Below are positions 49,640-61,384 of a stretch of DNA of 64,000 nt, in pieces. This stretch comes from Toxotes chatareus (taxonomy: Eukaryota > Chordata > Actinopteri > Toxotidae), in assembly GCA_016801885.1 (NCBI GenBank), contig CM028888.1, forward strand, positions 6,618,501 to 6,682,500, in the 5' to 3' direction. Position 1 is the first letter of the stretch, and each line of letters begins with the position of its first letter. A program made the translations under genes and the position numbers. A model generated the notes under the pieces. It was not told where the DNA came from and did not search any database. It was given only the letters and a program-made list of their open reading frames with translations.

Positions 49640-49740
49640 CCTGAAACCAAAGCTGCTAAATGGAACTCAGCCATCATTAATTTAGTTATTTTCCCTCTGT
49701 AGCATGTCAGAGTATCTGCTGTGGAGAAGGCCTATAGCTG
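49640..49740 (+). repeat. Dispersed repeat copy A (pairs with 56978-57075)
   Basis: Contains ACCTGAAACCAAAGCTGCTAA then GGAACTCAGCCATCATTAAT, CATGTCAGAGTATCTGCTGTGGAGAAGGCCT. The same ordered blocks occur at 56978-57075, in the same orientation, with the intervening TTTCCCTCTGTAG/TTCCTGCTTTGACAG part diverged. It is a fish interspersed repeat that I cannot name. Confidence 0.7.
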
Positions 49741-51166
49741 TGTTGCACTGACAGATTTTCTTAATATTCATTTCATCTTAAACCTTAAATAAGAAATGTA
49801 CACAGCTCAGAGGCCATATGTTATGTGTATTTAATCACAAAATGAAACACTGGATTTTAACAAAAAAATTGGACAGAGTTGAAATATTTGTGAGACATGT
49901 ATTATATAACTCAAAGATTAATTTACTCCATGCACAGTCAAATGTGATAGAATCTATTCATAAACCCAATCAAAATTATTACACTAAATAAGACACATAA
50001 TGCATACAACATAAAACCATATTATATGAAAAAAGTTATAACTAAATCACTTACATACCAAAACCTTTACATGTCTGCCCTCATGTGGTAGTTGAAGATT
50101 ACACAGGTGAAAGTGATGGAACCAAGAAAGCAGCATTAAGTTTTTCTGTTGCACTTTAACGCAGGGAATGTCTTGATAAATTCACTAGACACGACAAACA
50201 TGAAGAACCATAATAAGTATAAATCAACCATAATGAAATGATCAAGGAGACATCTGTGCAGTCTGTTAAAAACAAAAGTTTAATGATAATTGAGTTCAGT
50301 GATCATTATCTAGACAGGCGTCGAAAGATTGAATTGTTCTAGTTCAGTCCTGACATTCTATTTTTAGGGCTGACATATGGTGAAATTTCAAACTCCCAGT
50401 GATAATAAAGACCAAGGCCCACAGAGTCAGTGCACTCTGTAGTACCAGTGGCATCAAATCAGCGCATGGAAGCTTCCAACTATTTGCTTTTACATGATAT
50501 AACTCACTTTTCTATAACAAGCAGCTTTTTGTGAACGTGCATCTTCAGAAAGCATGCGATGAGAGGGATGCTACAGATGCTTCTACAGCATGAAACATCT
50601 ATAGACAAGAACATCACAAATATGTTCAGTCGTAGTTTGAAATAACGTCAGTATCTGTGGTTAAACTCAGAGGGATTGGGTATTTACACTATATATACAC
50701 ACATGTATGTGTGCGTGTGTGTCAGGGACACAAAGTTCTGCAGCCTATCCATCCATATCATTTGCTTCAGTATACTTCTGTGCCTGGATACAGACCACAC
50801 AGGCAGGACCTGATTCCCATCATCATGACAACAGGGCGACCAAGCAACCAATCAAAGCCCTCGGAGCCCTGTTCTGTAAGCTGATTGGTTTCTCAACCTG
50901 CAGCCTGTTGTGGAATGCCCATCTTTAACCTCTCTGCTGCCATGCACATTGCACAGGCTACATCCTACATTTTTCTCAATGCAGATTACAGCTACGTGTG
51001 TAATCCTCCTCTGAGATATTATGTCATGCTTGTGCTGATGTGATTTTAAGTTGTTTTGCAGGCAATGACTGGAACGTCTGAATGAAATCTATTTTTGTGA
51101 ATATAGATTAAACAGAGGCTTTTGTTTCACAAATGGTTGCTTATGGTTCTCTCATGTAAACATAAC

Positions 51167-51170
<4 letters not shown>

Positions 51171-51198
<28 letters not shown>
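51171..51198. repeat. T homopolymer (28 nt)
   Basis: Uninterrupted T run, followed by a short A run; possibly the reversed poly-A tail of an insertion on the minus strand, but no element body is recognised to its right. Confidence 0.9.
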
Positions 51199-51205
<7 letters not shown>

Positions 51206-51679
51206 GGCCGTGTCGGAAATGGAAACATCCATAGTGCTCCTGTGAACTTGTGGTAACTGGCAAACTGTTTGGAGACTGAGCACAGAAGCATTGAGCCCCT
51301 ACTGAAATCACTGTATGTATGACTGATCATCTGGCATCTGCTCTATACTTTACTGTTTAACCACATTTCATATTATGTGTGTAGTACCAAGTTATTTCAT
51401 TCTACAAGGTGCTGTACACACCACATGGTTTCACCTCACAGAGTGTAAACTGACAGTTCATTCATAGTACATGTCTAGACTGCATTGTTTAGTTTAGACT
51501 ATTATTGTTTACTAAAGTAAATTATGCTGTCCTGGTGTGAAACCCACGCTTCTCAACACAGAAGGGGAAAGGTCTGTTGAAGTTCACAGCGTGGTCCCTG
51601 GACAGTCAAATGCTTGTTGAACCTTGACCATCTTTCCTGACATCTTGAGGTCTGCTATCGGTCTAGGTCATATACAACT

Positions 51680-51705
51680 GTTTTGTTTTGTTTTGTTTTG
51701 TTTTT
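51680..51705. repeat. (TTTTG)n microsatellite
   Basis: Five tandem units of GTTTT, ending in a T run. Simple repeat with no associated feature. Confidence 0.92.
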
Positions 51706-51959
51706 AATATTGTCAGTGAGTTAACGACGGGCTATTTATAGTACAGGCAGATTAAGACTGAAACTGTTAATCAGGTTAGGAGCTCAGTGACTGAAAGTTT
51801 ATAAGTCCAAATACACACACACAAACAGGGGGAAGAGACAGAGGAACCTCCAAGGCTTGGTTATCCCCCCCTGTAAAATGAGCCAGGACTCATGTTGTGT
51901 TGACAGTCATTATGTGTATGGCTTTCTCCAGCAAGACCACACACCCATGCTTGCAGTTG

Positions 51960-52300
51960 CTGGATTGCACAGCAGGCCCAAACTCAGAGATTAGAGAGAG
52001 AGGGGGGTGGGCACAGTTACCCTGTAGGGTGCAGCTGGACAGCATCAACAAGACTCTCCTCTCCCAAAACTGTCACACGTGTACTCTCGTCTCCGCTAAA
52101 GCAGACTGCACCTATCCGGCTCTGTGCTGGTCGATTCATTTGCTCCTTGATTCCTTCACGGTGGAAGGGAGGCGATTCTCCTCGCCGCCATTTTTAGGGA
52201 ACTGCCTATCGAAAAGAGAAACTTTGCTAGCCAATGCCTAACGTTAGCTAGCTAGCTAGCTAGGTGGCCAGTAGCCTGCCAGCTTGCCAGTCCGACAGTT
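51960..52300 (+). promoter_or_regulatory. TAOK1 promoter region
   Basis: GC-richer than its surroundings. GCCGCCATTTT at 52184-52194 is a YY1 site (reverse of AAAATGGCGGC), often placed just downstream of the start site in TATA-less genes. A TAACGTTAGC followed by repeated TAGC units lies at 52239-52264. The start is likely between about 52150 and 52250, but not fixed. Confidence 0.5.
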
Positions 52301-52625
52301 ATCGCTTGACAGCACCTTGCCTCACGCTAAATTATTCTCGCCACCGGCCAGTAGACTTGACGAAAACGGTTATTGCTAAAGTGAAGATTAAGATAGATTT
52401 AAGATCAGCGTGATCGTCTATATAGGGTTGGGCAGTTGTGCAGTTAGATTAGCGAATTAGCATTGCTAACTTATTAGCTAGCGAATTCACACTTGGATTT
52501 CTGTGGACTGCATTGGATCGTCTGTGATTTGGCGTCCATCGCTTTACTCTGCCGTGTTCAGGGTGACTGGATTAAGCAGCCGCTTGTACCCCACTGCTCA
52601 ACCTGTGTGGATTCATTTTGACGAG
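52195..52625 (+). other. TAOK1 non-coding exon 1 (5' UTR)
   Basis: Ends at a good donor, ATTTTGACGAG|GTGAGTTGG (intron from 52626). It has no ATG frame that continues into TAOK1. The next clear exon on this strand is at 61258, where an acceptor (CTTCTGTCCATCTAG) starts a segment carrying the TAOK1 start codon. The 5' end is inferred. Confidence 0.55.
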
Positions 52626-55600
52626 GTGAGTTGGTCGCTAACTTTAGCTTTGTGCTAACTAACGATGGGACATGTTAGATTTGTTCTCTGCTACATGCAG
52701 CAATTTAGCTTGATTTCAACATAGGGTAGCTCCCGAGCTACCTAGCTAGATTGGTTGCTATTTGCCAGCTAACCAAAAGTTGCTGTCACAACTTGTATGG
52801 TCTGTCGCATCGATAGATTTTAGTCTGCCTTGCTGGGCAACTGAAGTCATTCCTTGTCAGCACAAGGGTGTTTTTTCTGTGTGTCAGTGTAACACAGAAG
52901 TAAATGATATCAGTGTACGGGGAGCGGGGCTAGCGAGCTAAATTTGCGAGTGATTAGGTTTGTTGTAAATAGTGGGAACAGATTGCTTTACCTATGAAGC
53001 GTTAGCTTGCTACGTTAGCTTGCTAATCCGCTTTATGCAACTATCGTTGCAAGCAGTGCCACTCCCTCGTTTTTGTTTTTGTCTACCGTGGCTGTGCGTG
53101 AAGTGAAACTCGGTATTGGAGATCTCTGTTTTGGAAGTTTGCTTATCTGCAAGGGACATCACGAGTCACATACTGTCTGAATAGCTTGCCGTGTGACGGT
53201 AGGTGACATTGGTCAAGCCTCTTTCTGTGTCTGTGGCACGTACACGTCCTGGCATTGTGTTTACAGGCAGCGTTAGCCAGGAGAATCTGACAAATCATTG
53301 CTGTCGAGTGAGCCTGCCGTGTGTAAGCGACAACCAGAGCTCGCATCCGTCGGCCGCTGATGGCTGTTTTTGTGCACTGACGTGAGTCGCATTCCTCAGT
53401 TTTCTGTGTTGATATTGCGTAACACTGGCTATCACTCAGCAAGCTACTCTCCTGCTGGGCTTATCTGTGACTCCGCCGCTCAACTTATGTATGACAGTGG
53501 ATCATCGACACGAGAATTTAACATAGCCCCTTGAATATGGCTAAATCACGCATAACGCCTGTGTTGTGACATCAGGTTTACCATTCATCTAACCAAGGCG
53601 TTGGGCTCTTTTGATGTGATCTGTCAGATCTCATGTCCAGGGCTTGATGGGCAATGTGGACAAACACCTACACATGATTTATGTGCCATATACGCTGGCT
53701 CTCCTTGTCAATAAGCACTGCAGTATGAGCAATCCACCTATCATTGTTGGTGTCTTTAGACCGTGTTGAACAGACTGAATGTTATAATGCAGCCTATGGG
53801 CTACAGCTGAAAGGCAGGTACAACTTGTTCTCTTACACTCTCATCACAGATTTCTGCTAGGCTGCTTGTCCCTGCTTTCCTATATTCTCTGTGACCTGTG
53901 TTGATCTGCACACCTGTCATTTGTTCATTTATGTCTCTGCATGCTTGTCAGAACAACATTGCATTCACAGGCAGGAACAGCTCCCCTTGTTTACTTTCAA
54001 GGACTTGCTGCTAGCTGATGGTGAGAGGTACGCAGCTGTTGTTAAGTGTGAACATCTCGATGTAGGAGAAGCCTTTGCAAAGTTGTGCTTTCTTGTGTGT
54101 CAGTGTTATATGAGGGGGTGCTGAATATGGGCACACTGCATAATGGATTTAAGTGTCTCCCAGGAAAAATGGATTAGACGCTGGAGCAAAGCCTGCCCTG
54201 TTTGCTAAAGTCTAGATCCAAGTCAGTCAGTGACAGCCAGCTACTGCAGAACAAGTCCTGGGTCCCCAATGATGTGCATCACTTTTATTATATTAAATCT
54301 CTTTGTTTTTAGCTGGCAAAAATTATGGCTAATCAAATGACAGTGATCCTTAGGTTTTAAGTGTGTTGACTAACCTGACTAACTAACCATCTTCAGTGAC
54401 ATGGCAGCTCAAAAAAGAGAGGTAATTAAAGTTATGGTCTTATTTATTAAAAAAGAACTCATAAGCTTCTGCATAGGGTGTTTGAGGCTGGCTGCTGAAC
54501 ATTTGGAAACCGATAGCATATTTGATGAGTCAGACTGAGAGCAAGAAGAAAATATTTTTTCTAGGTGATGGACAGAGGACACACTGTACAAACAAAAATA
54601 TATCAATTGTGAGGGTCTGCCATTTTGTGTAATTAAAGGGTGCACATTAACTTTTTGATCAGTTGATATTCATCAGGTTCAGTCTCAAATTTTATATGTT
54701 TTCCGATTAGCTCAAGGTTTAAACAGTCTAAATGATTCTGTCTGAAGTCCAAGTACATCCAGATTCTGTCTTACATCCAGTAGTGCTTCCTTCAGATTTG
54801 GCAAACCACAATCACTGAGATGTCTTAGGGTGTTTGGATCCCTGTAGGTCTTGTTAAAGGTGGCACAGAGAATCGCTGTCTTTTCACTCAAGTGCCACTT
54901 GTTCAGAGGAAACTTGGTAAGTTGTTGATGCTCGTGACATTTGTCCCAACAGGAAGAGTGTAACTGGAGCTCAGAGAGAAATGGGATGGGTCAAATCCTC
55001 TTAGTGTTTGGTCACTCCATTCCTCTCCTCTGTCACCATCATCTCTGTAGCACCACAAATCGAGATGTGTTGTTGTTGACATTGGGGTAGCTACAGAGCT
55101 TTCACTTCCTCCACTCAGCGAAAGCCACAATCTGTAATCAGACTGGGAAGCAGGAGCATGGACACCCCATCCTCCATCTTGGGGGATAGAAACATAGTGT
55201 GTAAGCCATTTGAACAACAGCTCACATGTAGGTCATGAAATCAACATTGTTTTCGAACAAACAGCTGCGATGTTGTTTTTATTGAGAATGGTCGATGATC
55301 TTAAAGTGGGGATACACCTAACCCTTCTTTCCTCTCCTGATAACAAATCCAATATCTAAACTCACTGTACTGATCAGAGAGGAGATGATGTTCTTTTTGG
55401 CTTGTGAACATTTTAATTGCATTGTTGTTTATAAACTTGTACTGTTTTTATGTGGACCAGTTACATCTGGCTGATACATAATCATTTAATAAGATGTGTC
55501 AGCCTATTGCATTCCTACTTTAATTATTCAGCAATACATCACTGAACATCTTGCCGACATTTTGAAACTATATGAATGAAAGTATATATTTATGAGGCAT

Positions 55601-56239
55601 ATTTTCTATAAAGTAAATCAAAATGACAGCCGAGTTCTCACAGTTCTATAAAAAAAGACAGTTTAAAGGTCCTGCACATCCACACAAGTGATTTCAGATA
55701 TTCTGGATGATTAGATTTTGCTTCAGGTTGGCTTTTAAAGTTGAAGCTTGTGTGCAACAAAACCGGAAGAGTCAGAGAGATGTTAATCAAGTACAGTATT
55801 CACAGAGGAGGTATAATTAGCCAAAATGTCTAGGTAGTAAAAAAATACCAATGTAGTTGTACCATGGATGTTTAGGGATTCTGAGTAATTTAATCTGTCA
55901 ATCTTTTATTATTATTTATTGTGGTGGCTGGCAGAGCTCAGCATTTTTTGGAGGAATGATAACCCTTCTAATCTTAGGCTTCTCTTTAACCCAGTATTAC
56001 AGTTTTACTAGTAGTCATATCGGTGTAATTACAGCTAACTGAAATAAGATATTTAGTCAAAAATACATGTAACATTGGAATCTAATAAATGATGGTAACT
56101 GTATTTGTATTGTTGTAAATAGCAAAAATGTAAATTATAATGGGTGGATAGATGTCTTTAGGCTGGGTTTTCATTGGCTTTTCATGAAATTCTTTTGTGT
56201 TTCTTTCCCATCTTTTCTCTGCATTTCGATAAACCAGCA

Positions 56240-56335
56240 GACAGCAGGATTGCTCTAGGGTTGCTCCTCTGTAGCTGACCCTGTGCTGTGCAGCTAAGAG
56301 AGTTTCACTATGGAGATCAATAAAGTATTTGATTA
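56240..56335 (+). mobile_element. LINE 3'-end fragment
   Basis: CTCCTCTGTAGCTGACCCTG, TGTGCAGCTAAG and GAGATCAATAAAGTATT are the ordered blocks of the same type of non-LTR retrotransposon tail as at 49475-49535, here on the plus strand. Only the tail is visible, and the class (L2/Rex1-like) is a guess. Confidence 0.5.
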
Positions 56336-56977
56336 TTTATTATCCCTCTCCAGTTCTCTCGCTCTTCCTCTCCGTGACACCCTTTGCTACTCAGCCTTGT
56401 GTATTGGTTGCCTCTTTATTTGGCTTCTTGGTGAGTTTTACTGTGCAGAGGAAATCAATTGACATAATACATCAAGAGCGAGTCCATTTTCTCAAGCAGT
56501 AAAGCAAAACAACTTCCGTTGCATTTCTTGAACACACTGTTCTTTGTGATAATGCGTGTGCACGCACGTCTTGCAGTCGAGTCCATCTCTTCCAGATTTA
56601 GTCTTGTGACATAGTGTTTGGTGCTCTGTGGCCTGTGTGTTTGTGAGAGACAAAGCGCCCAAGATAAATACTTGATTGTATTTGTGTTTTGATTTATACA
56701 TATTAGATGACTGAGTCAATTAGAAATATGCAAACAGTTCACCTTAAGTAAAGTCTGGTCTAGTTTAATTCTTCTTAGTGTAAAAGAATGAAGAGCTGGT
56801 AGTAGTCCACTCTTTCATACTAATAAAGTGTCACTTTTTTTCAAATGTTTTTTATATTTTTTTTCAACCTGGGGGAGTTCACAGTCAGTACAACATCTGA
56901 GTGCAACTAAAGTTGATTAGATCCTCTTCAGACAAAGGTGTAAATAATAATCTTATTATTGCTGCATTGAAATAAAT

Positions 56978-57075
56978 GCTGGAACTGAGCCATCATTAAT
57001 GTCGTTAGCTCCACCTCTGCTTTTCCTGCTTTGACAGGTCAGGATGTCTGCTGTGAAAAAGACCTGTGAAGAATA
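56978..57075 (+). repeat. Dispersed repeat copy B (pairs with 49640-49740)
   Basis: Ordered blocks GCTGGAACTGAGCCATCATT, CTTTGACAGGTCAGGATGTC and TGCTGTGAAAAAGACCTG match the copy in the SMG6-TAOK1 intergenic region. The element name is unknown. Lies in TAOK1 intron 1. Confidence 0.7.
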
Positions 57076-59064
57076 GTTTATTTGGGAACAATAAAGAAAC
57101 AACAGTCAATCAAGATCCAGGTCAGCGAGATTTATTCAGAAATAAAACAAATGTGTGAAGCAAAAGATGAACAAACATCAGTGATACATTAGTCAAAGTC
57201 AGACTATGACAAAACATATCTTGCTCTCAGCTTCGATTGTCAGGGTAGAAGGACAGTGTTGTCTTTTTTGTACGAAATTGATGTTAAATTGTTGGCGAAC
57301 CAACCAGTCACCAACCAGCTGGTGATTATATAGTGTCTTGTTGTTTCCATGAGTGAAATCACCATGTGCTGAATCAAATAAAGTGTTCATGAGGAAGTAC
57401 CTAGATGGAAAGTTTCTGTAGTTCAGAAAAAAGTACAGAAAGCTTTGACACCAGAGTATTAATAATGTTGTTTGTTGTTGTTGATGCTTTGTCAGTACAT
57501 CAGGCTGATTTGGGTGGCAAGACAGTCAGTATTGTCTGTGCTAGGAAATTAATCATTTAGAGTATGGCAGCAATTTTTTACTTTGTCAACACAGCCTCTC
57601 AGCCTTTCTGCCTTTCACACAAAAATACCAAAGCCTCAACCCACTGTACATTTACAATCATGTCTGTCTGTTCATATACTAAATGTCACATTTTTCTGTG
57701 TTCACCATTAATCTTATAGCTTTAATCCATCATTTCTTTAAAAACTAATGTATCACTCTTGCCTCTTGCCTGCATGGTCTATTGTGGTAAAACATAGAAT
57801 AGAGAATTGTCCTGCTAGAACATATATATTGTTTCCCAACACTCAGTCAGATCAGATGTCTTTATAGAACAAGTCAGTGCTTTGCCTGTCACCAACTCAA
57901 TAGAGCAGCAACATTCCTACACCTGAATATTCATGCACCATTGTAGTAACCTGTCCTGTTTCCTGAAAGCACCTGTAAAGCTTAAAATTAGATTTTTTTA
58001 GTGCTTCTTTTTGTCTTTAAAAGTGAACGTTTGGAGGTGTTTGAACATGTGTAGCAGCCAAGACATGTTGCAAGTATTATTACAAAATTAGACAAAATAT
58101 GAATGATTCACTGTTCACTAGTAAACAACATAAAAAGACTGGATCTCTGTTACTCAAGTTTTTTTTTCCCAGCAGCAGTTTTTAGCTTATTTCCTCTTAG
58201 ATATTTGTCCTTGAGGGCTGTATATCTTAGAATAAGAGTTTCACTCTTTTTTTTTCAGTCAGCTGGATAGCCTTTTCAGCAGGACAAACCTTGTGACATT
58301 CAGCCATCATTGTGGTTTTGGTACAGCAGACTGCCAGGCTGTACTATAGCTGACTAGGTTAGCGGTGCAGCCAACCCAAAGATAAGCTGAAAGGAGGACA
58401 GTAGCAGTTCACCCACAGACTGTGTCTGTAATGATATCCATGTGGTGTTTGGGTATGGAAGGGGTTCTTGCCAATTTCAGATTGGCTGAAGAAAAGACAT
58501 GGAGATGAGGTTAAAAACGGGTGGAGTAATTCTTTGGGGCTGCGTGTTGCTGGCAGTCTTTTGATTGTACTTTGGACTGGACAAGAGTGTTTGTGCATTT
58601 CCTGTTTTCTCTTCAGGTGTACTCCCTGTTAGGTACTAAGACAGGAGTTTTGTTCAAAGATTTTGTATAGACTGGCCACATTGCGAGTTGCTTTAGACCG
58701 AGGCCCCTCAACCCTCAGCTGCTAGAGTGGAGATGCTGAGTAACCAACAGATCAGAGCGGTTATACTAGACAGCTTCCAGGCTTGAATGTGCATATTATA
58801 TGTATATGATAAACAACCACACTAAGCATACAAAGTAGGTGTGTTTAACAGCAAGCCACACATTCACATAACACAGTTTGGATTTTGTTGAGCAGCTGTG
58901 TGCTCACATACTGTGTGAGGCAGTTGATGAAATTTTAAGATAAAAGTGTACAGTAAGAGAGCAAGGGATACTGTGGGTCTGTAAGCAAGGAAAATTGGAT
59001 GTTTTGTTGTTGATGTTTTGTGAAAATAAGTAAATACAACCCCTGCCATAAGCACACATTAAAG

Positions 59065-59783
59065 AATGAGCATTTCAGTTCAAATGTTGAAGCACTGTTA
59101 CTTGTTGTTTCATGAACTTAAAAAATAGGAAAAAAATGAAGCAGTTGTTGTGTCATGTGCAAAAGTCTGGCCACCCTGCTAAATCAGTACTTAGCAACCC
59201 CAATCCCCCCCACATTTGGCAGACTTTACAGCTTGCAAATGCTTTCTGTAGCCAGCTTAGAATCTCCCTATTGTTGATTTAGGAATTTTCACCCAGTCTT
59301 CCTGCAGATCTCTTCAGTTCTGAGATGCCTTTAGGCTGTCTTGCGAACACGGCATATTTAAGATCTATCCAAAGATTTTCAGTGATGTTCAGGTCAGGGG
59401 ACTGCACGGGCCATTCCAAAAGCTTCAGCTTGCAATTCTTGAATACGTTCATTTTGAGGTCTGCTTTGGATCGTCACTATGGAAGCCCCTCTTTTCAGTT
59501 TCAGTTTCTTGGCTGACTGCAGGACCTTTACATACAGAATTTGCTGATATTTAGTTTAGGAGTCCATTCTTCCCCAGATCTGTGCAGTGTTTCCTGTGTC
59601 ACTCTCTGCCACACAAGCATAACATTTCCACCCCCCAGTGCTTAACAGCTGGCAAAGGGGTGCTTATTAAATACAGGACTTAGTAGGTGACCAAACTTTT
59701 GCACGTTGCAATTACCGTGTAATTATTTTATTAAGTTCATGAAATTAAAGTTCAGTGCGTTAACATTTGAAGAAATGCTCATT
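59065..59783 (-). mobile_element. Decayed Tc1-like transposon in TAOK1 intron 1
   Basis: On the minus strand the body encodes a truncated transposase: LLEWPVQSPDLNI-TENLW-IDLKYAVFARQ-PKGISELKR, then a stop, then INNREILSWLQKAF. SPDLN..ENLW is the third-catalytic-residue motif of Tc1-like transposases. Terminal inverted repeats are visible: AATGAGCATTTCAGTTCAAATGTT at the left end (in parts) and its partner AATGAGCATTTCTTCAAATGTT at the right (reverse complement), each followed by GCACTG and TTCATGAACTTAA. About 719 bp in all, with most of the transposase deleted, so non-autonomous. Confidence 0.85.
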
Positions 59784-61257
59784 ATATAATGTATGTATGC
59801 CGCGGAGGTTGTATTTACTTCATTTTACTTCTAAAATCAACACAGTTGTACTGTATATAGACACTGGAGAGTAAAAGGCACAACCTCCAGATGATTTCAG
59901 TAAAAACTGTAACTTAAAAAGCTGATATAGAACAATATATTGACAACAAACAGCACATGTATATAGAGCGTTAACAAATAGGGCTAATTTACATGAAACA
60001 TAATATAACTCCCATTTGTATAACAGTCTCTTTGCTTTCAACATTTTTACATTTTATTTTGAAGCATTATACACATGTACTCAGCATTATGAGAACACGT
60101 ACACAGTCTTAATCTTACATTTTACATGAAATGACCAGAGAACAATTGATTCATCCAGTGTAGAGTACAAAGTAAAATTTGACCCCAACTGATTCCTCTA
60201 ATTGATCATCTGATGCAGCTCACCCCTCATTACTGTAGGCCACCTCATAGCAGCAGACATGAAATCAATGTCTGAGCGGGGATATTTGCATTGTCCAGCT
60301 CACAGATCTGCAATAATTCCCGAAGCAACCTGAACTGGTGCGTTAGTGATGACTCTGCAATTAGCAGATTATATTAGGGTAAGCACTTGACGGCGTGACC
60401 AGTGGCTAAAATCACTATGTTTAAAATACTTCAGGAGCCCCTGACCTTTCTGAAGAAACTTTGTATGTGCTCACTTTAGCCAGTGCTGTGTTGAATGCCA
60501 TCAAATGAGGCTTCAGTTGTCTGGAGCTCTGCTGTAATATATTTCAGTGATGCCTTCAGCCTCCATGTCTTTTACCAATTGTTAAACATATGAGTAGGTT
60601 TAGGATACTTGGAAGTCATTAGGTCATATGTTTGCTGGACAAGCTTGTATAATGAATAAGGAACACAGGATATTGTGATAAGACTGGGTAAGCTTGCATG
60701 TGTTATTTTTCCTCATTCCCAAATAGAAATCTCACAATACAAAGTTAATTCAGAAGTGGTTTCATGAAAACATCATGTTGCCAAATGCCTTTTTTTTTTA
60801 TGTTTGTAAATGTTTGGATGTGACCAAATGTTGTGCATTAACACATGAAATCACTGAAGTAAGAAATTACAGACTGGCTTCATTCCGGTCAGTGTACAGA
60901 GTTGTTCTGGAGCCCTGCGGTTTTGCCATTCATTCATTCCTGCAGTGTCTTTTTCCAGGCCATGTATCATAGCATTTTATTTTTGCCTCCTTCTGGAGTG
61001 CAACTTTGTGTTGTGGCTGAAGTGGATGAAGAGCAGACTTTGATTAAATGTGACTTGATGAAAGTTGTTCTGAGATTTCTTCCTCTCTTTCAAAATTTGG
61101 CCATGACTTTTCTGACTGGTATCTTCAAACTCACATCAGCTAAGCAAATAGACTCTGCCTCATAGTTGACAGGATCAGAGGGTTTTATATTGTGCTTGCT
61201 AACGCCTCTGTCTTTCTCTCTTTTTTCTGCTTCCCCTCACCCCTTCTGTCCATCTAG

Positions 61258-61384
61258 GTGCCCATGTGCTGATTTCTTAGGCCCATCCGTTACTGCAGAT
61301 GAATCTTCAGCTGCTTTGGCGTAGCTCAGCACCCAGATAGTCCCATCCCCTTTGCGTGGGTGATAAGGGACTACATCAACCAGG
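61258..61384 (+). other. TAOK1 5' UTR part of the first coding exon
   Basis: From the acceptor at 61257 to the base before the start codon. It contains an ATG (about 61265) whose frame ends in a stop after a few codons, so it could be a short upstream ORF. No other features. Confidence 0.6.

Larger units (their letters stand above)
48811..51960. other. Intergenic between SMG6 and TAOK1
   Basis: Non-coding and AT-rich. It contains a LINE-tail-like fragment (about 49475-49535), one copy of a dispersed repeat (about 49640-49740), a 28-nt T run (51171-51198) and (TTTTG)n at 51680-51705. Two open frames near 50657-50928 have no recognisable similarity. A CACACGTGTGTG-type block is at 50696-50722. 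Confidence 0.6.
52626..61257. other. TAOK1 intron 1
   Basis: An 8.6 kb first intron. Its first 800 bp keep a CpG- and GTTAGCT-rich character; the rest is AT-rich. It holds a LINE-tail-like fragment (56240-56335), a dispersed repeat copy (56978-57075) and a decayed Tc1-like element (59065-59783). No other gene is seen on either strand. Because exon 1 is inferred, other 5' exons could lie inside it. Confidence 0.55.
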
